Shown here in pieces: positions 10,486 to 22,206 of a stretch of 64,000 nt of DNA (within the stretch, counting starts at the first letter, position 1; each line of letters starts with the position of its first letter). Source of the DNA: Punica granatum (Eukaryota > Streptophyta > Magnoliopsida > Myrtales > Lythraceae). The notes below the pieces were generated by a model. It did not search any database. It saw only the letters and a list, made by a program, of their open reading frames with translations, and was not told the DNA's origin. The stretch is from positions 25,878,568-25,942,567 of the forward strand of contig NC_045134.1 in the NCBI RefSeq assembly GCF_007655135.1, written 5' to 3'. The position numbers and the translations under genes were made by a program.

Positions 10486-12879
10486 TCAATTCGCGGTGCA
10501 TTCCCGGAGGTAAGGGTGGGTGTGATCCACATATCTCCACCAGAGAGGCTTGTACCTGCTAATCCCGATCTCAAGCCATGGCTTTAGATTCCCGTTGAAG
10601 TGAATCACTGCTGCGCTATCAATGAGACGGTCGTCGATGTTCACATCATGGCCCAACCCCAGCACATGCCACCTGCGATCGAGCGGCTCAGTCAGACCAT
10701 AGAAGGCCAGAAGGCCCACAGGCAGGGTCCCCGATCTCCACACTGTCCGGTCGGAATTCAATTCTAGCCAGTACAAATATTGTGCGGTGATGTCGGCCCT
10801 CCTCCACTCAGCCAGATTGAAGATGTTCATGCCAAAGGCCCACCCGCAGGCCTGTGGATCAATCTTTGAGCTGACAACCGGGTTCGAGAAGTTGATGTAC
10901 TTGTAGTACCGGTGGAATGATTCCAAGCAGGTTTCCACAGCCCCGTTAACATTCCCGTGCAGATCCAAGGAAAAGAGAAGGCTCAGGTCCTTCTGAACAA
11001 CAACATCGTCATCAAGAAAGACAACCTTCTCAAGCTCAGGGTAGATCTCTGCTGTATAAAACCGTAGGTGGTTGAGCAACGAAGTATCCTTTGGGTCCTG
11101 CAGCTTAGGCAGTTCATCTTTGACATCTCCAGGACCAACTACAGGAGAGAAAGAAGCGTTGACCCATGAGAGCTCTCGCACATTCCGAACTTCGATGGTG
11201 GATCCACTGAAATTGTTGCCATTGAACCAAGACAGCATTGCTCCATAATTTATACTATCAGTAACAATATGGAACACAAGATCCTTCGGGCTGTTAGAGT
11301 TAGAAACCGTTGAGTTAACGACTACAGATGCGGCGAGGACATTATCTGAGAACAAGCAGAAGTGATGAAGACTATTGTCCACGAGACGAGCAGAATTTGA
11401 ACTCTGTCTCCCGTTCTTGATTCTCTTCAATGGTGGGTCCTTCAGCCAATCGGCTATAAGTTTCAGATTGAGGCAATGGAGACTTCTGGGGACTGATTCG
11501 GCCACAAGTCGACCAGATACTATGGACTGAACTGTGGACGAACTGGCACGTTGCTCGAGAGCTTGCATGTGGGATTTCATGGTTACTATTGTGGTAGCAA
11601 TATCATAGTGCAAGTCTTGTGCCTTGAGAAAAAGCGAAGACAGGCTTTTCATTAACGATTCTGCTTCGGCTAATGAGATGATCTCTCCTCTCATGGCGGC
11701 TTTGGAGAGCAGGAGCTGGGATGATCGGATCTTTGAACTCAGTTCCCATGCTAAGTGAAGGTCGTTATGCTCCTTTGCTATGACGACATAAGCCTTGGCA
11801 AGTATAATTTGCTCGGACAACTGCTGAGAAAATGATGTAGCACTCACTACTTCGTCTGTGAATTTTGAACTACTGTGGGCTTCTCTTCGTTTACTCACAC
11901 TATTCTCCTGAAAACAATGAGAAATCGAGTGTCAAGTTAATCTTCAAACGAACAACTTAACGTAAAGATCCAATCTGCAATCATATCAGAAGTCAATCGA
12001 TGGTCAAGACATTTCTTCATAATAGCAACCTAAGGGACTGTAGATACATATGTACCTACCAGTTTGCCTAAACCACAGTGAACTCATAAAATCATATTAG
12101 TACCACCATTGTAGAAAACGGCAACCAAACTTGTTGAGAAACTCAAATCTCTCGTATAAAACATGCAGGACGTGACGTATAATAGCTCAAATGGAGAAAC
12201 AAACATTTTAAACTGAGGACAAATGGACCGATCATTTTAAAGTTTTGGTTGAGGCTCAAAATAAGTAAAAATCAAAGAAAGCAAAGATTCTGAAAGCTTA
12301 AAGCTGAATCCAAATTGACCATTTCCTCCATACAGCAAAGGCAATTAGCTCTTATCCATCTGGGTTGTGTAAGAATCAACACACTTATACTTATTGGCAA
12401 TGTAAAGATTCCCAGAACCGGAACACAGTATAGTCATCTATCTATCGCCGATAATGCCCGTATGCCGATCCCTAAATGGTGCTTGCATTCAAAATGTCAT
12501 TTCAAACGTTAAACACGACCACTTACATCTATGAAAGAAATGCAGAGCTACACGCGCAGCTCCATCAGGAGGCAGCTGAGCTGCCGTAATCAATCCAAGA
12601 GCAATGAAATTCTTAATTATAAACTGACAAAGACACTGAATAAGAACAAACCCAGACAGCTAAAATGAGAAAATAAGCCCAAAAAAAAAAATGTTGTTCC
12701 TTTTTCCTCGGTCATACTCTTACCATTACAAGCTGGGCGGCACGACCTTCGTGGTGATTGTGATGAACCACAAACAGTATACACCCAGCGACGAAGAACA
12801 GCCCAAGAAGCGCCCAGATCCACCGCGTCGACCAGCGCCTCCGGCCAGACCGCCGGAAGTCGGCCGCTCGCCGCCGCAT
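10486..12879 (-). CDS. GAUT11: Galacturonosyltransferase, GT8 family, GAUT11-like
   Basis: Two exons: 12879-12724 (52 codons) and 11907-10486 (473 codons plus stop), joined in phase 0, about 525 aa. The N-terminus is a short Arg-rich tail followed by one membrane anchor (about aa 20-38, WIWALLGLFFVAGCILFVV), the type II Golgi topology of GAUTs. A stem region containing HLAWELSSKIRSSQLLLSKA comes next, then the GT8 domain with HLRFY, the metal-binding LDDDVVVQKDL (aspartates near aa 351-353), ACGWAFGMN and the C-terminal HFNGNLKPW. The closest family member from memory is Arabidopsis GAUT11. The segment just before the LLNHLRFY motif is about 15 residues shorter than in that protein. The family transfers galacturonic acid from UDP-GalA in homogalacturonan (pectin) synthesis; the exact subgroup is an inference. 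Confidence 0.93.
11908..12723 (-). other. GAUT11 intron 1
   Basis: Single 816-bp intron with a GTAAGA donor at 12723 and a TTTTCAG acceptor at 11908-11914. It splits the coding region just after the membrane anchor. No embedded element was recognised. Confidence 0.85.
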
Positions 12880-13127
12880 ACTCCGCCGCCGCCACTGCCA
12901 AGATCAAGAAATCTCGGCTGCCCACATCTCAAATTTCACCGGGGAATCATCTGAGCACGCCGCCGTACGATTTTGTGCTGATTCCGGTGTCCTCCAGGTC
13001 AACGACCGACAGGGACAAGACAATGGGTCTCTCACCAGCTGACACTCGTCGTCACCTTGCCAATTAATCCTTGTCAGCTTGCCGATGCCCAAAATAGGTT
13101 GCATGTCTGGGTTGGACTGATATAGAA

Positions 13128-13182
13128 ATGGGCCTAAGCGTGGGCCTTTTCTGGGCCTGGGCCTGGGCCTGGTCTTGAGCCG
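13128..13182 (-). promoter_or_regulatory. Cluster of TGGGCC (site II) motifs upstream of GAUT11
   Basis: Several TGGGCC/GGGCCT units occur within about 55 bp, including three back-to-back GGGCCT repeats. They lie about 250-300 bp upstream of the GAUT11 start codon. Site II elements (TGGGCY) are bound by TCP factors and are common in promoters of growth-related plant genes. Function here is inferred from position only. Confidence 0.4.
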
Positions 13183-13229
13183 GTGTCGTTGCCATTGGAA
13201 GTTTTCCACGTGACCATGAGACATCTCAG

Positions 13230-14200
13230 TGAATTAGATGAGACTAATCACTGGTCGAATGTCGAACGATCTTGGACACAAAGTACTTTCAGTGAGCTTC
13301 ACATTCACATTCTCACTGGGAGTTACTACTCTTTCCTTTTTGTTGAATCAAATCTTAGCGGCGCTCTCATATGTGGACAAAAGTTATCGAGGCCAGTTAT
13401 CGTCTATTCAGAAAGAACATGACATTAGAAAAGCTCCCGACAGGTACGGAAGAATTTTTCAGAAGACAAGGCTGGCAGGCCTGCCCATTACAAAGTCCAA
13501 TGAGTGCCCAAATGTTTAAGGAGTTATTCGTTTAGTTTCAATTAGATGAATGTCTGTAATTTATTTTGATCTAATTAGACGAAGGATACAACACAATTAT
13601 AATGAGATGCGTGTAAAATAAATCATTATTGTGTTACGTATGTAAACTTAATAGTAGACATCCTTATTATCTGAAGGTTGTTACCGTGAAAGAGTTGGAG
13701 GGTCTTTTGTTACATCCTCGACTAGGGCAGGGTTTACGTTAAAGAAAGAGTCGATTTTTGCATTTGATACAGAAAAGACTAACCTCCTATAACCTAATTT
13801 AGCATAAGAAGGAATAATAATTTCATATACATCTCGAGAAATAATCGACTATTTTTGGGGTGCCTGCGTGGTTCAACATGGCAGCGTAACTAGTGTCCAT
13901 GTCAAAACATGTATGTTCTTTTTATCGTTTGCAGTTGCCATCGATCGATCATGACAGCACTATCAGAACATGCCTCTAGAATAAAAATCGTTCTGCAAAG
14001 ATGTTCCACTTACATGGCAATCCCGTTTCCACGAACCTCTTCTGTCGCTTGATGAAAACCGGACAGATGATGCCGTACAATGTTGATGCTACAGACATAA
14101 AATTTATCCATAGACAGCCTCTTTCCTAGTAGTACATAAAAACAACCATATACAACTAAAACAAAACCCACAAGGCAAAGTTACGCTGTTCAATCAGGTC
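13230..14200. other. Intergenic spacer between GAUT11 promoter and FUL-like gene
   Basis: No conserved coding sequence, RNA gene or clear terminal repeat recognised. Confidence 0.45.
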
Positions 14201-14209
14201 GACATATAT

Positions 14210-15115
14210 AGGAATAGTGTCTTATAGATACGGAATTTTGAGACGGGACATGTCTGTTGTTTTGAGATGGAAATTTTGAAAATTGAAACATAAAATTTCG
14301 TCTTTATTCACATGACACGAAAGTCTCTGTCTCAAATTTCCGTCTCTATGGATCCATATACTACTTATAAATTCGAAACTTTCTTTCTTTCTTTTCTTTC
14401 AAAGAGCTAGATATACAAATATTAGTTATAAGAAGATTCTATATAAAAGTTTCAAAAATTATTAAAATAAAACTGATGAATATTGATTGTATATTAAAAG
14501 TTTTGTAGATAAAATAATAAATAAATTACAGATAAGAGATCAACAGTATTAAGAAAAAAAGGTGCAAACTACAATAAGTGTGAATGTGTAAAATCAGTCA
14601 GAGGTATTTAACATATAAGCAATAGAAATTGAATATTAGCTTTAAAATGAAAATTTGCATATGTATAACAAATATAATGAAATGTTAAAAGGTAACGATA
14701 AATGAGAGCAATCTAGATGGAAACACGCGTGCGCGCCATGGTGAAGATCTTGGTTCGAATCTTCGCGAGTGCATAGTCCACATAAATAGAGAGACATGAT
14801 GCATTGCAGCCCTCGTATAAGTGTGATGAGTGCACAAAAGCCCCTGCTCCCCTCTAGGCTTCTCTTTCTGTCTCAATCGTGAGACGAAAATTGAGACAGT
14901 TTACTCCGTCTATCAGGTTTAGACAAAAAATTCCGTCTTAAATTTTCTTCTCAGTCGAGATTGAGACGGAAATTTTTGTCTCGTCATTTTGCAACGAGGC
15001 TTTTTGACCAGGACCCTCTGAGACGGAAAACTCCGTCTCTATATCATGCAGAGATTGAGTTTTTCGTCTCAATTGCTGTCTCTATATGAGCGAATTCCTG
15101 TAATAGACGACCCTT
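14210..15115. mobile_element. Degenerate element with GAGACGGA subterminal repeats (possibly CACTA-type)
   Basis: The motif GAGACGGAAA or its complement TTTCCGTCTC recurs in both orientations near both ends (14250-14350 and 14870-15070), which is typical of subterminal repeat arrays of CACTA transposons. Clean CACTA ends and a 3-bp target duplication were not found. A possible right end (AATTCCTGTAATAG) is near 15110 and a possible left end (AGGAATAGTG) near 14210. A tRNA-like GGTTCGAATC box at about 14752 suggests a nested SINE fragment. Confidence 0.35.
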
Positions 15116-15427
15116 CAATCCGCTCGAAAACTCCTAATTATGATCCAAATTTACAGAGCAAAGGATTTCGAATGTCTGGGATGATAGCAGACACAATGTT
15201 CACATACAAGAGGTGGGAGGCCTTTCCTTCTAATTGATATTTTTCTTTGCTTTGACATAATGCTGGCAGATGTGCTTACAGCTTCAGACCACAATGTCTT
15301 AGGGTACATATGATTATAATTTGTTTGTTCACATATACGTGGTATAGATGAGGACACCTTTGATAGTAAATGGGGACTCATTTTATCGAGGCATATACTT
15401 ATATAATATATAAATGGGGTAGTGTTG

Positions 15428-16985
15428 TTAATCGGAAAGGTGGTGAAGCATCCATGGAGGAAGCATCGTACCATTTCGGTGATGGAGCTGCAGCATTGCA
15501 GCTTCTCCTCCCTCTTCTTCCTCCGCACCCTCTCTACAGTACCCGGGTACTCTGCAAAAATTACATCTTTAAACAGTCATTTGAGGTACGTCAGATAACT
15601 CTATTTATGCCATGTGAAACCAATCCGGGGAGTGAACATAGCCAAATTGATAAGGTAAAAAACACGCAAGGAACTCTCTAGCTAGCTGTCATCTAATGTT
15701 TTTGGGATTCAGTTGATCGGTAAAATTTGGAAGAAGAAGAAGAGATACCCCATTGCGGCAAGAGGGTGCTGTAAGGCGGGCCCGGGCTGGGTCACCATGA
15801 CAGCTGAGGCAGAGTTGAAGCTGCTTTCTTCTTGCTGCTGCTGTGGTGCCATTGCCTTCTCCCTTTCTTTCACCTGAATTTCAATTATGTACACATATAT
15901 AAACATCGCTGTCAAACCCAAAGTTGTCAACAAGGACTAGTCACATGGTTTTGGAACAGTCATAGAGCTACCACATTGCATCAGAGCTCGCAGTTCTCGC
16001 AGATGCGAAAGGGTCGGTTGATCAGGACAGCAAAAGTCGGGCCCCCCACCCTAGCATTACCCCGTCACCAGGGTTATGAGGATCTAGGTCACTGTATGTA
16101 ATAGGAATCTGGAATTATGACAACTCATGTCATCCACCTCATATGGAAAATGGTTTTACGAGTTTTCCGGAAACAGGTTGGAACCGACACTGACATTCGG
16201 CATCTAATAAGATGCTCATGATGGACCATACATTTTGAGCCTCTTTGGCATGCTGTGACAATTTATCGAGAGAATAATTTGACTGATCATGCTATATATA
16301 TATATTGAATTTTTATTGGACTTATACGGATCTGAGCTCATTTCCACTTAAAAGTTCAAGTTGATAAAGTGGTGGTATCCAGGGGCGAATCCAGGATTTT
16401 CGTTCAGGGGGGCAAAAATATTGCTTGATATAAATAGTACATAAATTTTTTTTTCGGGGGGGGCAAAGTGCAAATTTTACATAGAAAAATTCATAAACTA
16501 ACATAATTTTGGGGCAAAATTATAAAAAAGCCAAAGTTCAAGGGGGGCAATTGCCCCCCTGGTATTACATTGGCTCCGCCCCTGGTGGTACCCAAGTCTC
16601 ATATAAATCAATGGATTTGATTCATGTTTTCTATGTGGGATTAATATCCTCAACAATATATGTATATATATATTAACTTATGGAAAGAAGCATCATAGTG
16701 ATAACACTTTCATAGCTATATTCATAATGAAACATCATGAAAATGCAATCAATATCTATGTCAATATATATAAGTGCAATGCGAAATGGCTTCACCTTCT
16801 TAGCAAGCAGGTTATTTTGTTCTTGCAAAGCCTTATCCTGCCAGGGAAAAAGCATTCAAGTGATCAATCAAAGGTGCTCAATGATCACTATAGCATGGGA
16901 TATAGACGAAGTTTCAGTCAGTTGCAATTCTTCGTTAGAGAAAATGTATATCAAGAAGCACTATCATCAGATCCCTTGACCTACT

Positions 16986-17020
<35 letters not shown>

Positions 17021-20000
17021 CTCCTACAAAAGTCGAAGCTGCGAATGACATAATCAGAATCGAGGAACCTTTTGTCCGAATCTGGTTATAATCATCTACA
17101 CCTCTTCAACTGAGCAATATATACAGACGTGAAGAACTAATTGGGAGGACAGACCTTTTTCTGAAGCTCGGAGATGGATTCATGCATCAGTTGGTTCTGA
17201 AAGCCAAAAACAAGCTCAGCTTGAGATCAGCGGTGAATTTCCATAGAAACTTCAAACTTAATATGTTTAAGTTTACCTTTCTGGATCTTATGTGCTTGAG
17301 ACCCGAATCGAGCTGTTGCTCCAGGTGCTGAAGCTCTCTGAGGCTCAAGGAATCGAGATTTTCTCCCATCAAGTTCCTGCTCATATTTTTCAGATCATCG
17401 GCTAATAGCACTTTGAAGGCACTGTTACCCCCAGAAAACATGAATTTATCACATGATACCGTTTATTCCGGACAGTGGAAACTAGACTTATATTTTACTG
17501 AACGTACATCCATAATCCAATTTTCTGGTGCCTTGAAGGTGTCATATTTTGTTATCATCGTTCTCTCCTACTCGGGTCCAAAGAAAAAATAATCACAGCA
17601 TTGCATCTTAATTGTTACCTCTGGTTCTTTTGCAAAATCTCCACTCGAGCCTTGAGTTTTGCATGCTCCAAAGGCCAGTTCGCCTGGACAACATGAAAAT
17701 AATTAGATTCATGCCTTACAAAATCAACATTTTCGTTGATATGTGTGAGGAAGTGCGAATGATGTTTGCATCACACAGGGCACGGGTTATTATGGGTCGT
17801 GAGACTATCCAATCTCAAGGATCTTATTGATAATTTATCTCCCCTGCAGCACCGCCACAATTTCTCATTTCTATTCTTCCAAAATGCTAGCGAACGGTAA
17901 CCTACAGTTGGCTCAGCATCATTTCCAATAGCCTGTCTCTCCACGTACGAGTATCTTTCATAGCGTTCAAGAATCCTCTCCATGCTGCCAATACAAAGAC
18001 AGATCAATCAGAGAGATTACCACAAGATAGAAAAGTTATCTGACAGTCACCATGTGTTTCCAAAGACAATAATGGCTTCTCTTAAACCCAAAAGAGAAGA
18101 CTAAGGTGGTGCCAAACAAAAAAGTCTGCCCATAATATAAAATAATGTGTCTGCAGCTCGATTGGTCTTGCAGCAACCTGAGGGGCCTAAAGTCTTGGTC
18201 ATATATCTAGTGCTTTGAGAGACGAGCTAATCTTTCTTCATTCACACCATGAAGAGATATTCGAGAAGTTGATTACTGATTAATCACTAATTCGATAGCC
18301 ATCTTAACTTCAGACGTGGACCATGAACAGTATATAAGCATATATATATAAATACACATAATGTCATTGGAAGTGCATAAACCTTCAAGACAAAGGCAAC
18401 ATATCAGAAGAGCAAGGACTGCAAATTCAATTCATTGGCTTTTGACTAAATTGGTATTGCATTCTTATCGCCTATCAGTTCTCGTCATCATTCCTCTCAT
18501 TCCTATGTTATTTTTTGATATGTTGTGCATCCCACCACATATAATCTTATGTTAAAGCCATATCAAATGCAACTTAGTGAGATGAGATCTATGTTAAAAC
18601 TATATAAACATTATGTCTATGAAAGGAATCGTACAGTATGGTCGGTTTGATGGCTCCTTGATATACGAATTACTATGCTAAATGAAATTTTTTCGAATTC
18701 ACATATAAAATCCTTTTCCATTCGGGAGATTTCTGGTCTCCTTTTGCCTATTACATATATGTATGTAAATTATATATGTTCGATAAGTCTTTACCTTAAA
18801 GTTGATATATCTAAGAAAGGAAGAAAGGCACAGTAGCAGATGAAGACTCTTAAATTGATCGATTTGTTTTGAAATATTTCACAGCCCTTACCTCACTTTG
18901 CGATCTGAAAATTCGAGTTGAATATCGTATGGACAACCTAAGATCGATGACATTGATCAATATGTTCATCGTTAAAAAATGGAAAAAAAAGAAGAGGTAC
19001 CATGTTAATTTTGAGGAAAAATTTATATATTTGGTTTATTCTTATAAGTGATCTATTTATAGCAAACCACATATGATTGAATAAAGTTCTCAAACGAAAT
19101 ATGAAAAAAGAATTCTTTGTACTACGCCTTGATCTCCTTCGTAACCCAAAACAAAAATTATGAAAAAGGAATATGAGAAAAAAAACAGAAAACTAAAAGG
19201 GTAAGCAACATGAGTAATTTCTAGGGCACAGACAACATTTGTAATCTCCATAAACAGCAAAACAATCTCTATTTATTTTTCTATAAAATATTAAGTTTAA
19301 ATTTTCTGGGTCTACACTACACATGTTTTTTTCATTTTGTATCATGTTTTTGCGCTGACAGTTTGCCCATCATTTCTTTTTTCTTTTCCACTTTAGGCAG
19401 GGAGGCAGTCATTGAGTAGAAGGGAATATTGTCAGAGGCATTGCCTCTTCTTCATTGTATAGGCTGCTGCTGCCTACTCTTCTTCTGCTTCTTCCCCTTT
19501 CTCTTTTCACCGATTATATATACACACACACGCACACACGCACACACGCACATAGATTTCCTTGTATTATATTATACATGTTGACTTATCAAGTAAATAT
19601 ATATTTCATGATATGCGACGCACACATATATATATATATATAGTAATTATCAAAACATATATAATAAACAATATGCCGGACATTCGGAACTATGATATAC
19701 ACATTTAATTTACACATACATATACTTTATCTTCATTTAAAATCATGACGCCCTGATCTACATATATATACAGAAATGTTTTATATATGACATCCAATCC
19801 ATCCACCTCTCTATGTTTTTTTTTTTCAGGTGACCAGAAGAAAAAGAAGTGTATGGTTAAGGTGTTACAAAGGAGTGGTGTCAGTTCCTGATTGGTGCTT
19901 TCGGGCAACGTATCGACCTGTAATTTTTAGACCGTACAGTGAAAGTTCTCATCGAGAGGACCCATAAGTACAACACACATATATGATGGCTGAGATCACG

Positions 20001-20263
20001 AAGAGATTTGTATTCGATGCATGATAAATTTAGTGAGATCGATCAAAAGAAGCGGATGAGGCAAGTGTGTGCGCGTACCAAGAATCGGTTGCGTACTCGA
20101 AGAGCTTGCCCTTGGCGGAGAAGACGATGACGGCGACCTCGGCATCGCATAGGACGGAGATCTCGTGGGCCTTCTTGAGGAGCCCGGAGCGGCGCTTCGA
20201 GAACGTGACCTGCCGGTTGATCTTGTTCTCTATCCTCTTGAGCTGCACCCTTCCCCTCCCCAT
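15428..20263 (-). CDS. FUL: FRUITFULL-like MADS-box transcription factor (AP1/SQUA clade)
   Basis: Eight exons: 20263-20079, 17984-17906, 17683-17619, 17376-17277, 17196-17155, 16837-16796, 15873-15749, 15551-15428. Their lengths (185, 79, 65, 100, 42, 42, 125, 124) are the standard MIKC pattern and give 253 aa. The MADS domain is aa 1-61 ([20 protein letters not shown] to FEYATDS), and exon 2 encodes [14 protein letters not shown], typical of the AP1/SQUA clade. The K domain contains [20 protein letters not shown]. The C-terminus is [11 protein letters not shown], the paleoAP1/FUL motif, not the CFAA farnesylation motif of euAP1 proteins. FUL proteins promote floral transition, inflorescence meristem identity and fruit patterning, and partner SEP proteins. 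Intron 1 is 2.1 kb and intron 6 holds nested transposons. The gene lies 13.5 kb downstream of a SEP gene in the same orientation. Exact orthology (FUL, AGL79 or a retained FUL-like AP1) is not settled. Confidence 0.93.
16306..16655 (-). mobile_element. Solo TRIM-type LTR in FUL intron 6, interrupted by a hAT MITE
   Basis: On the minus strand this reads TGTTGAGGATATTAATCCC and continues with blocks that align with the LTR at 49520-49666: CACATAGAAAAC, TTATATGAGA.TTGGG, and a CTTGAACTTTTAAGTGG block. The match continues on both sides of the MITE at 16380-16584, so the LTR was present first. No internal domain or second LTR is found nearby, so it is a solo LTR inside the FUL intron. The ends are approximate because the flanks are TA repeats. 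Confidence 0.7.
16380..16584. mobile_element. hAT MITE (205 bp) nested in the solo LTR
   Basis: The ends are CAGGGGCG at 16380-16387 and CGCCCCTG at 16577-16584. The 8-bp flanks GTGGTATC (16372-16379) and GTGGTACC (16585-16592) match at 7 of 8 positions, as expected for an aged hAT target duplication. The interior has two GGGGGGCAAA-type runs facing opposite ways. No coding capacity. Confidence 0.88.
16987..17019. repeat. TA microsatellite in FUL intron 5
   Basis: An uninterrupted (TA)n tract within the intron between exons 6 and 5 of the FUL-like gene. Confidence 0.8.
17985..20078 (-). other. FUL-like intron 1
   Basis: A 2.1-kb first intron with a GTACGC donor and GGCAG acceptor. First introns of AP1/FUL genes often carry regulatory sites. 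I see TA repeats, a CACACACG tract near 19523 and pyrimidine runs, but no clear transposon. Confidence 0.8.
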
Positions 20264-20350
20264 GATCTCCTCCTCCCTTGTTCCTTCCTCCTCTACCCTA
20301 CCGACCGAGAGAAACCTCCTCGTCTCGAACCTGGAAAGAGCAGCTCGCGT

Positions 20351-20359
20351 CTATTTATA
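20351..20359 (-). promoter_or_regulatory. Probable TATA box of the FUL-like gene
   Basis: On the minus strand the sequence reads TATAAATAG, about 88 bp upstream of the FUL start codon at 20263. This leaves room for a short leader of roughly 55-60 bases. The call rests on motif and spacing only. Confidence 0.5.
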
Positions 20360-20363
20360 ATAC

Positions 20364-21890
20364 CACGCCGTGGCAATTGTACGTTTATAAGTATTCCTTC
20401 GAAGAATCACATAAAAAGACCACACACGCGTGCGCGCGCACACACACTCTGTGTCTCTATCTATCTATGCCATTGGAGAGGAATCACCACCACCGCCATC
20501 ACAATCATCGTTCTTATGATGTCAGTTTCACTTCGTGTTGAGGGAGGAAAAGAGAGAGATGTTCGTTAATATGTGAGCTTATTGGAGAAGGAGAGATTAG
20601 ATATATAGAGAGAGAGAGAGATGAAGACAAGTGATGAGACGAGCGGTTTTGGAGATGGAAAAGGTGAAAAGAGAAGAGTGGTTTCGTCAAAAACGCTGTC
20701 GAGTTCCCATTGGATCAATGGACTGTCACCAACAGTTGTCTTTGTCTGGTCTGGGAGCCGCACACTTGACCATCCCCCCTCACCCCTTTAAGTTTTAACT
20801 TTTAACCCCCACAAAAATAAAAATAAAAAAAGAAAAAATTACTCATCCTATGTATCGAGAGAGACTCGTGAACCTAATCGAGAATACGAGAAGACGGAAT
20901 AAAGGTGCTTGGGGAATATTTTACTTATGACCGTCAAATATAGGCCCTTTTTCGACTAATCTAGTCGAGTCAAGATGTTCATTAAGGAGTAAATCCCTTT
21001 CGGTGTGAATTTTTTATATTTATAAGGACTCGAGCCTAAGATCTTTTGATTTCGAGATTATGCGGATGATATAACTGCACCAGAACCTCGGCTGTGCTGC
21101 TACTCTTTATTGGGAGTCTTTATCATACGATAGCTAAGTGTGTAGATAATAGACCAATCAATCGTGCCTTCATTTGACAAATACAAAAGTTTAAGTTTCT
21201 AAATTAATGGTTTATATATGGTCATTGGTCATCTCGGACGAATTTTATTATATGGCACAAGAATGCGTAGTCAGTATACTTTATGCGCATCCAATCACCA
21301 GATGCTTTTAATTAACAATTATTACTATTGGACTAATATGAAAAATTATCTAATGCAGGCCATGAAGAGATGAGGTTGCATTTTAATTTAGATTTGATGG
21401 CATTCATTTGGACAACTATGCACTTGTATTTGAATTACCTTCAAAGAAAAAACAAAAAACTATGCACATGTATTTTCTTACTATGACCAATATGGTATGG
21501 TAGTGTTTCTGTTTCTGCTGTACATAGCCGGACCATATGACGCCAATCAGTCCATCATATTACTGTTTATAATTACGCCAAAAGAACAAAAATAGTCTCC
21601 AACAACAAATGGATGGTAAAGTATATATCGAATCATCTACAAAGATTTATTCAAGTATTTTGACGCTCATTCTCTTTAAATAAAATTTCGAATTCGAGTT
21701 TTGTGAATAGAGAATATCATTTACTATGAAAGATTCAATCCTTTATGAACCAACCATACTTAAATTAGATTGGTCATGGCTCATTGGGCTTCTTATATTA
21801 AGGTATACACCTAAAAAAAAATGACTATGTCAAGTCGAGGCACTTCTAAAATACGATATTAATCTAACTATAACTTGCATATCAAAACTC
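20364..21890. other. FUL upstream region and AT-rich spacer
   Basis: This holds the presumed FUL promoter, with a CACACGCGTGCGCGCGCACAC tract near 20425 and a GA-rich run at 20605-20622. A possible degenerate SINE is present around 20930-21110, with GACTAATCTAGTCGAGTC and a TCGAGCC box. No genes seen. Confidence 0.4.
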
Positions 21891-21900
21891 TCATATATAT

Positions 21901-22206
21901 GGCCTTGTTTGGCGACTAAAATTTTTTTAACTCCACTCCACATTAACTCTACTTGCTTTCAATTTAACAACACGATTATTACTTTTTTCCCATTTTTTTC
22001 AATTTTTTTAATCTTAACTACCATTCAATTTAATTTTTAATATTAAATTTTTTCAACTATTAATTACTTTTTCCATAATTCAACACCACAATCATTACTT
22101 TCTCTCAACTATTCATTACTTTTTTACATTTTTCTCATAATTCAACAATACAATCATTACAAATCAATTAAAATTAAAACTCAACTCTAAAACCAAACAC
22201 AACATA
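21901..22206. mobile_element. MITE of the GTTTGGTTTTAGAGTTAA-ended family, copy A
   Basis: Starts near GCCTTGTTTGGCGACTAAAA and ends near CTAAAACCAAACACAAC, giving a short terminal inversion around TTTGG/CCAAA. The interior repeats ACAATCATTACTTTTT and AACTATTCATTACTTTTT. Closely related copies lie at 23709-24016 and 58640-58950. Confidence 0.6.

Noticed and set aside
12617..12954. Several proline- or arginine-rich frames around GAUT11 exon 1
   Set aside because: They are other-frame readings of the GC-rich first exon of GAUT11.
17377..17441. Extension of FUL exon 4 upstream ([19 protein letters not shown])
   Set aside because: The frame is open, but the AG at 17377-17378 gives the standard 100-bp exon and the conserved QRNLMGENL junction.
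20425..20455. CACACGCGTGCGCGCGCACAC tract as a possible regulatory or Z-DNA site
   Set aside because: Simple alternating repeat in the FUL upstream region; nothing beyond composition supports a function.
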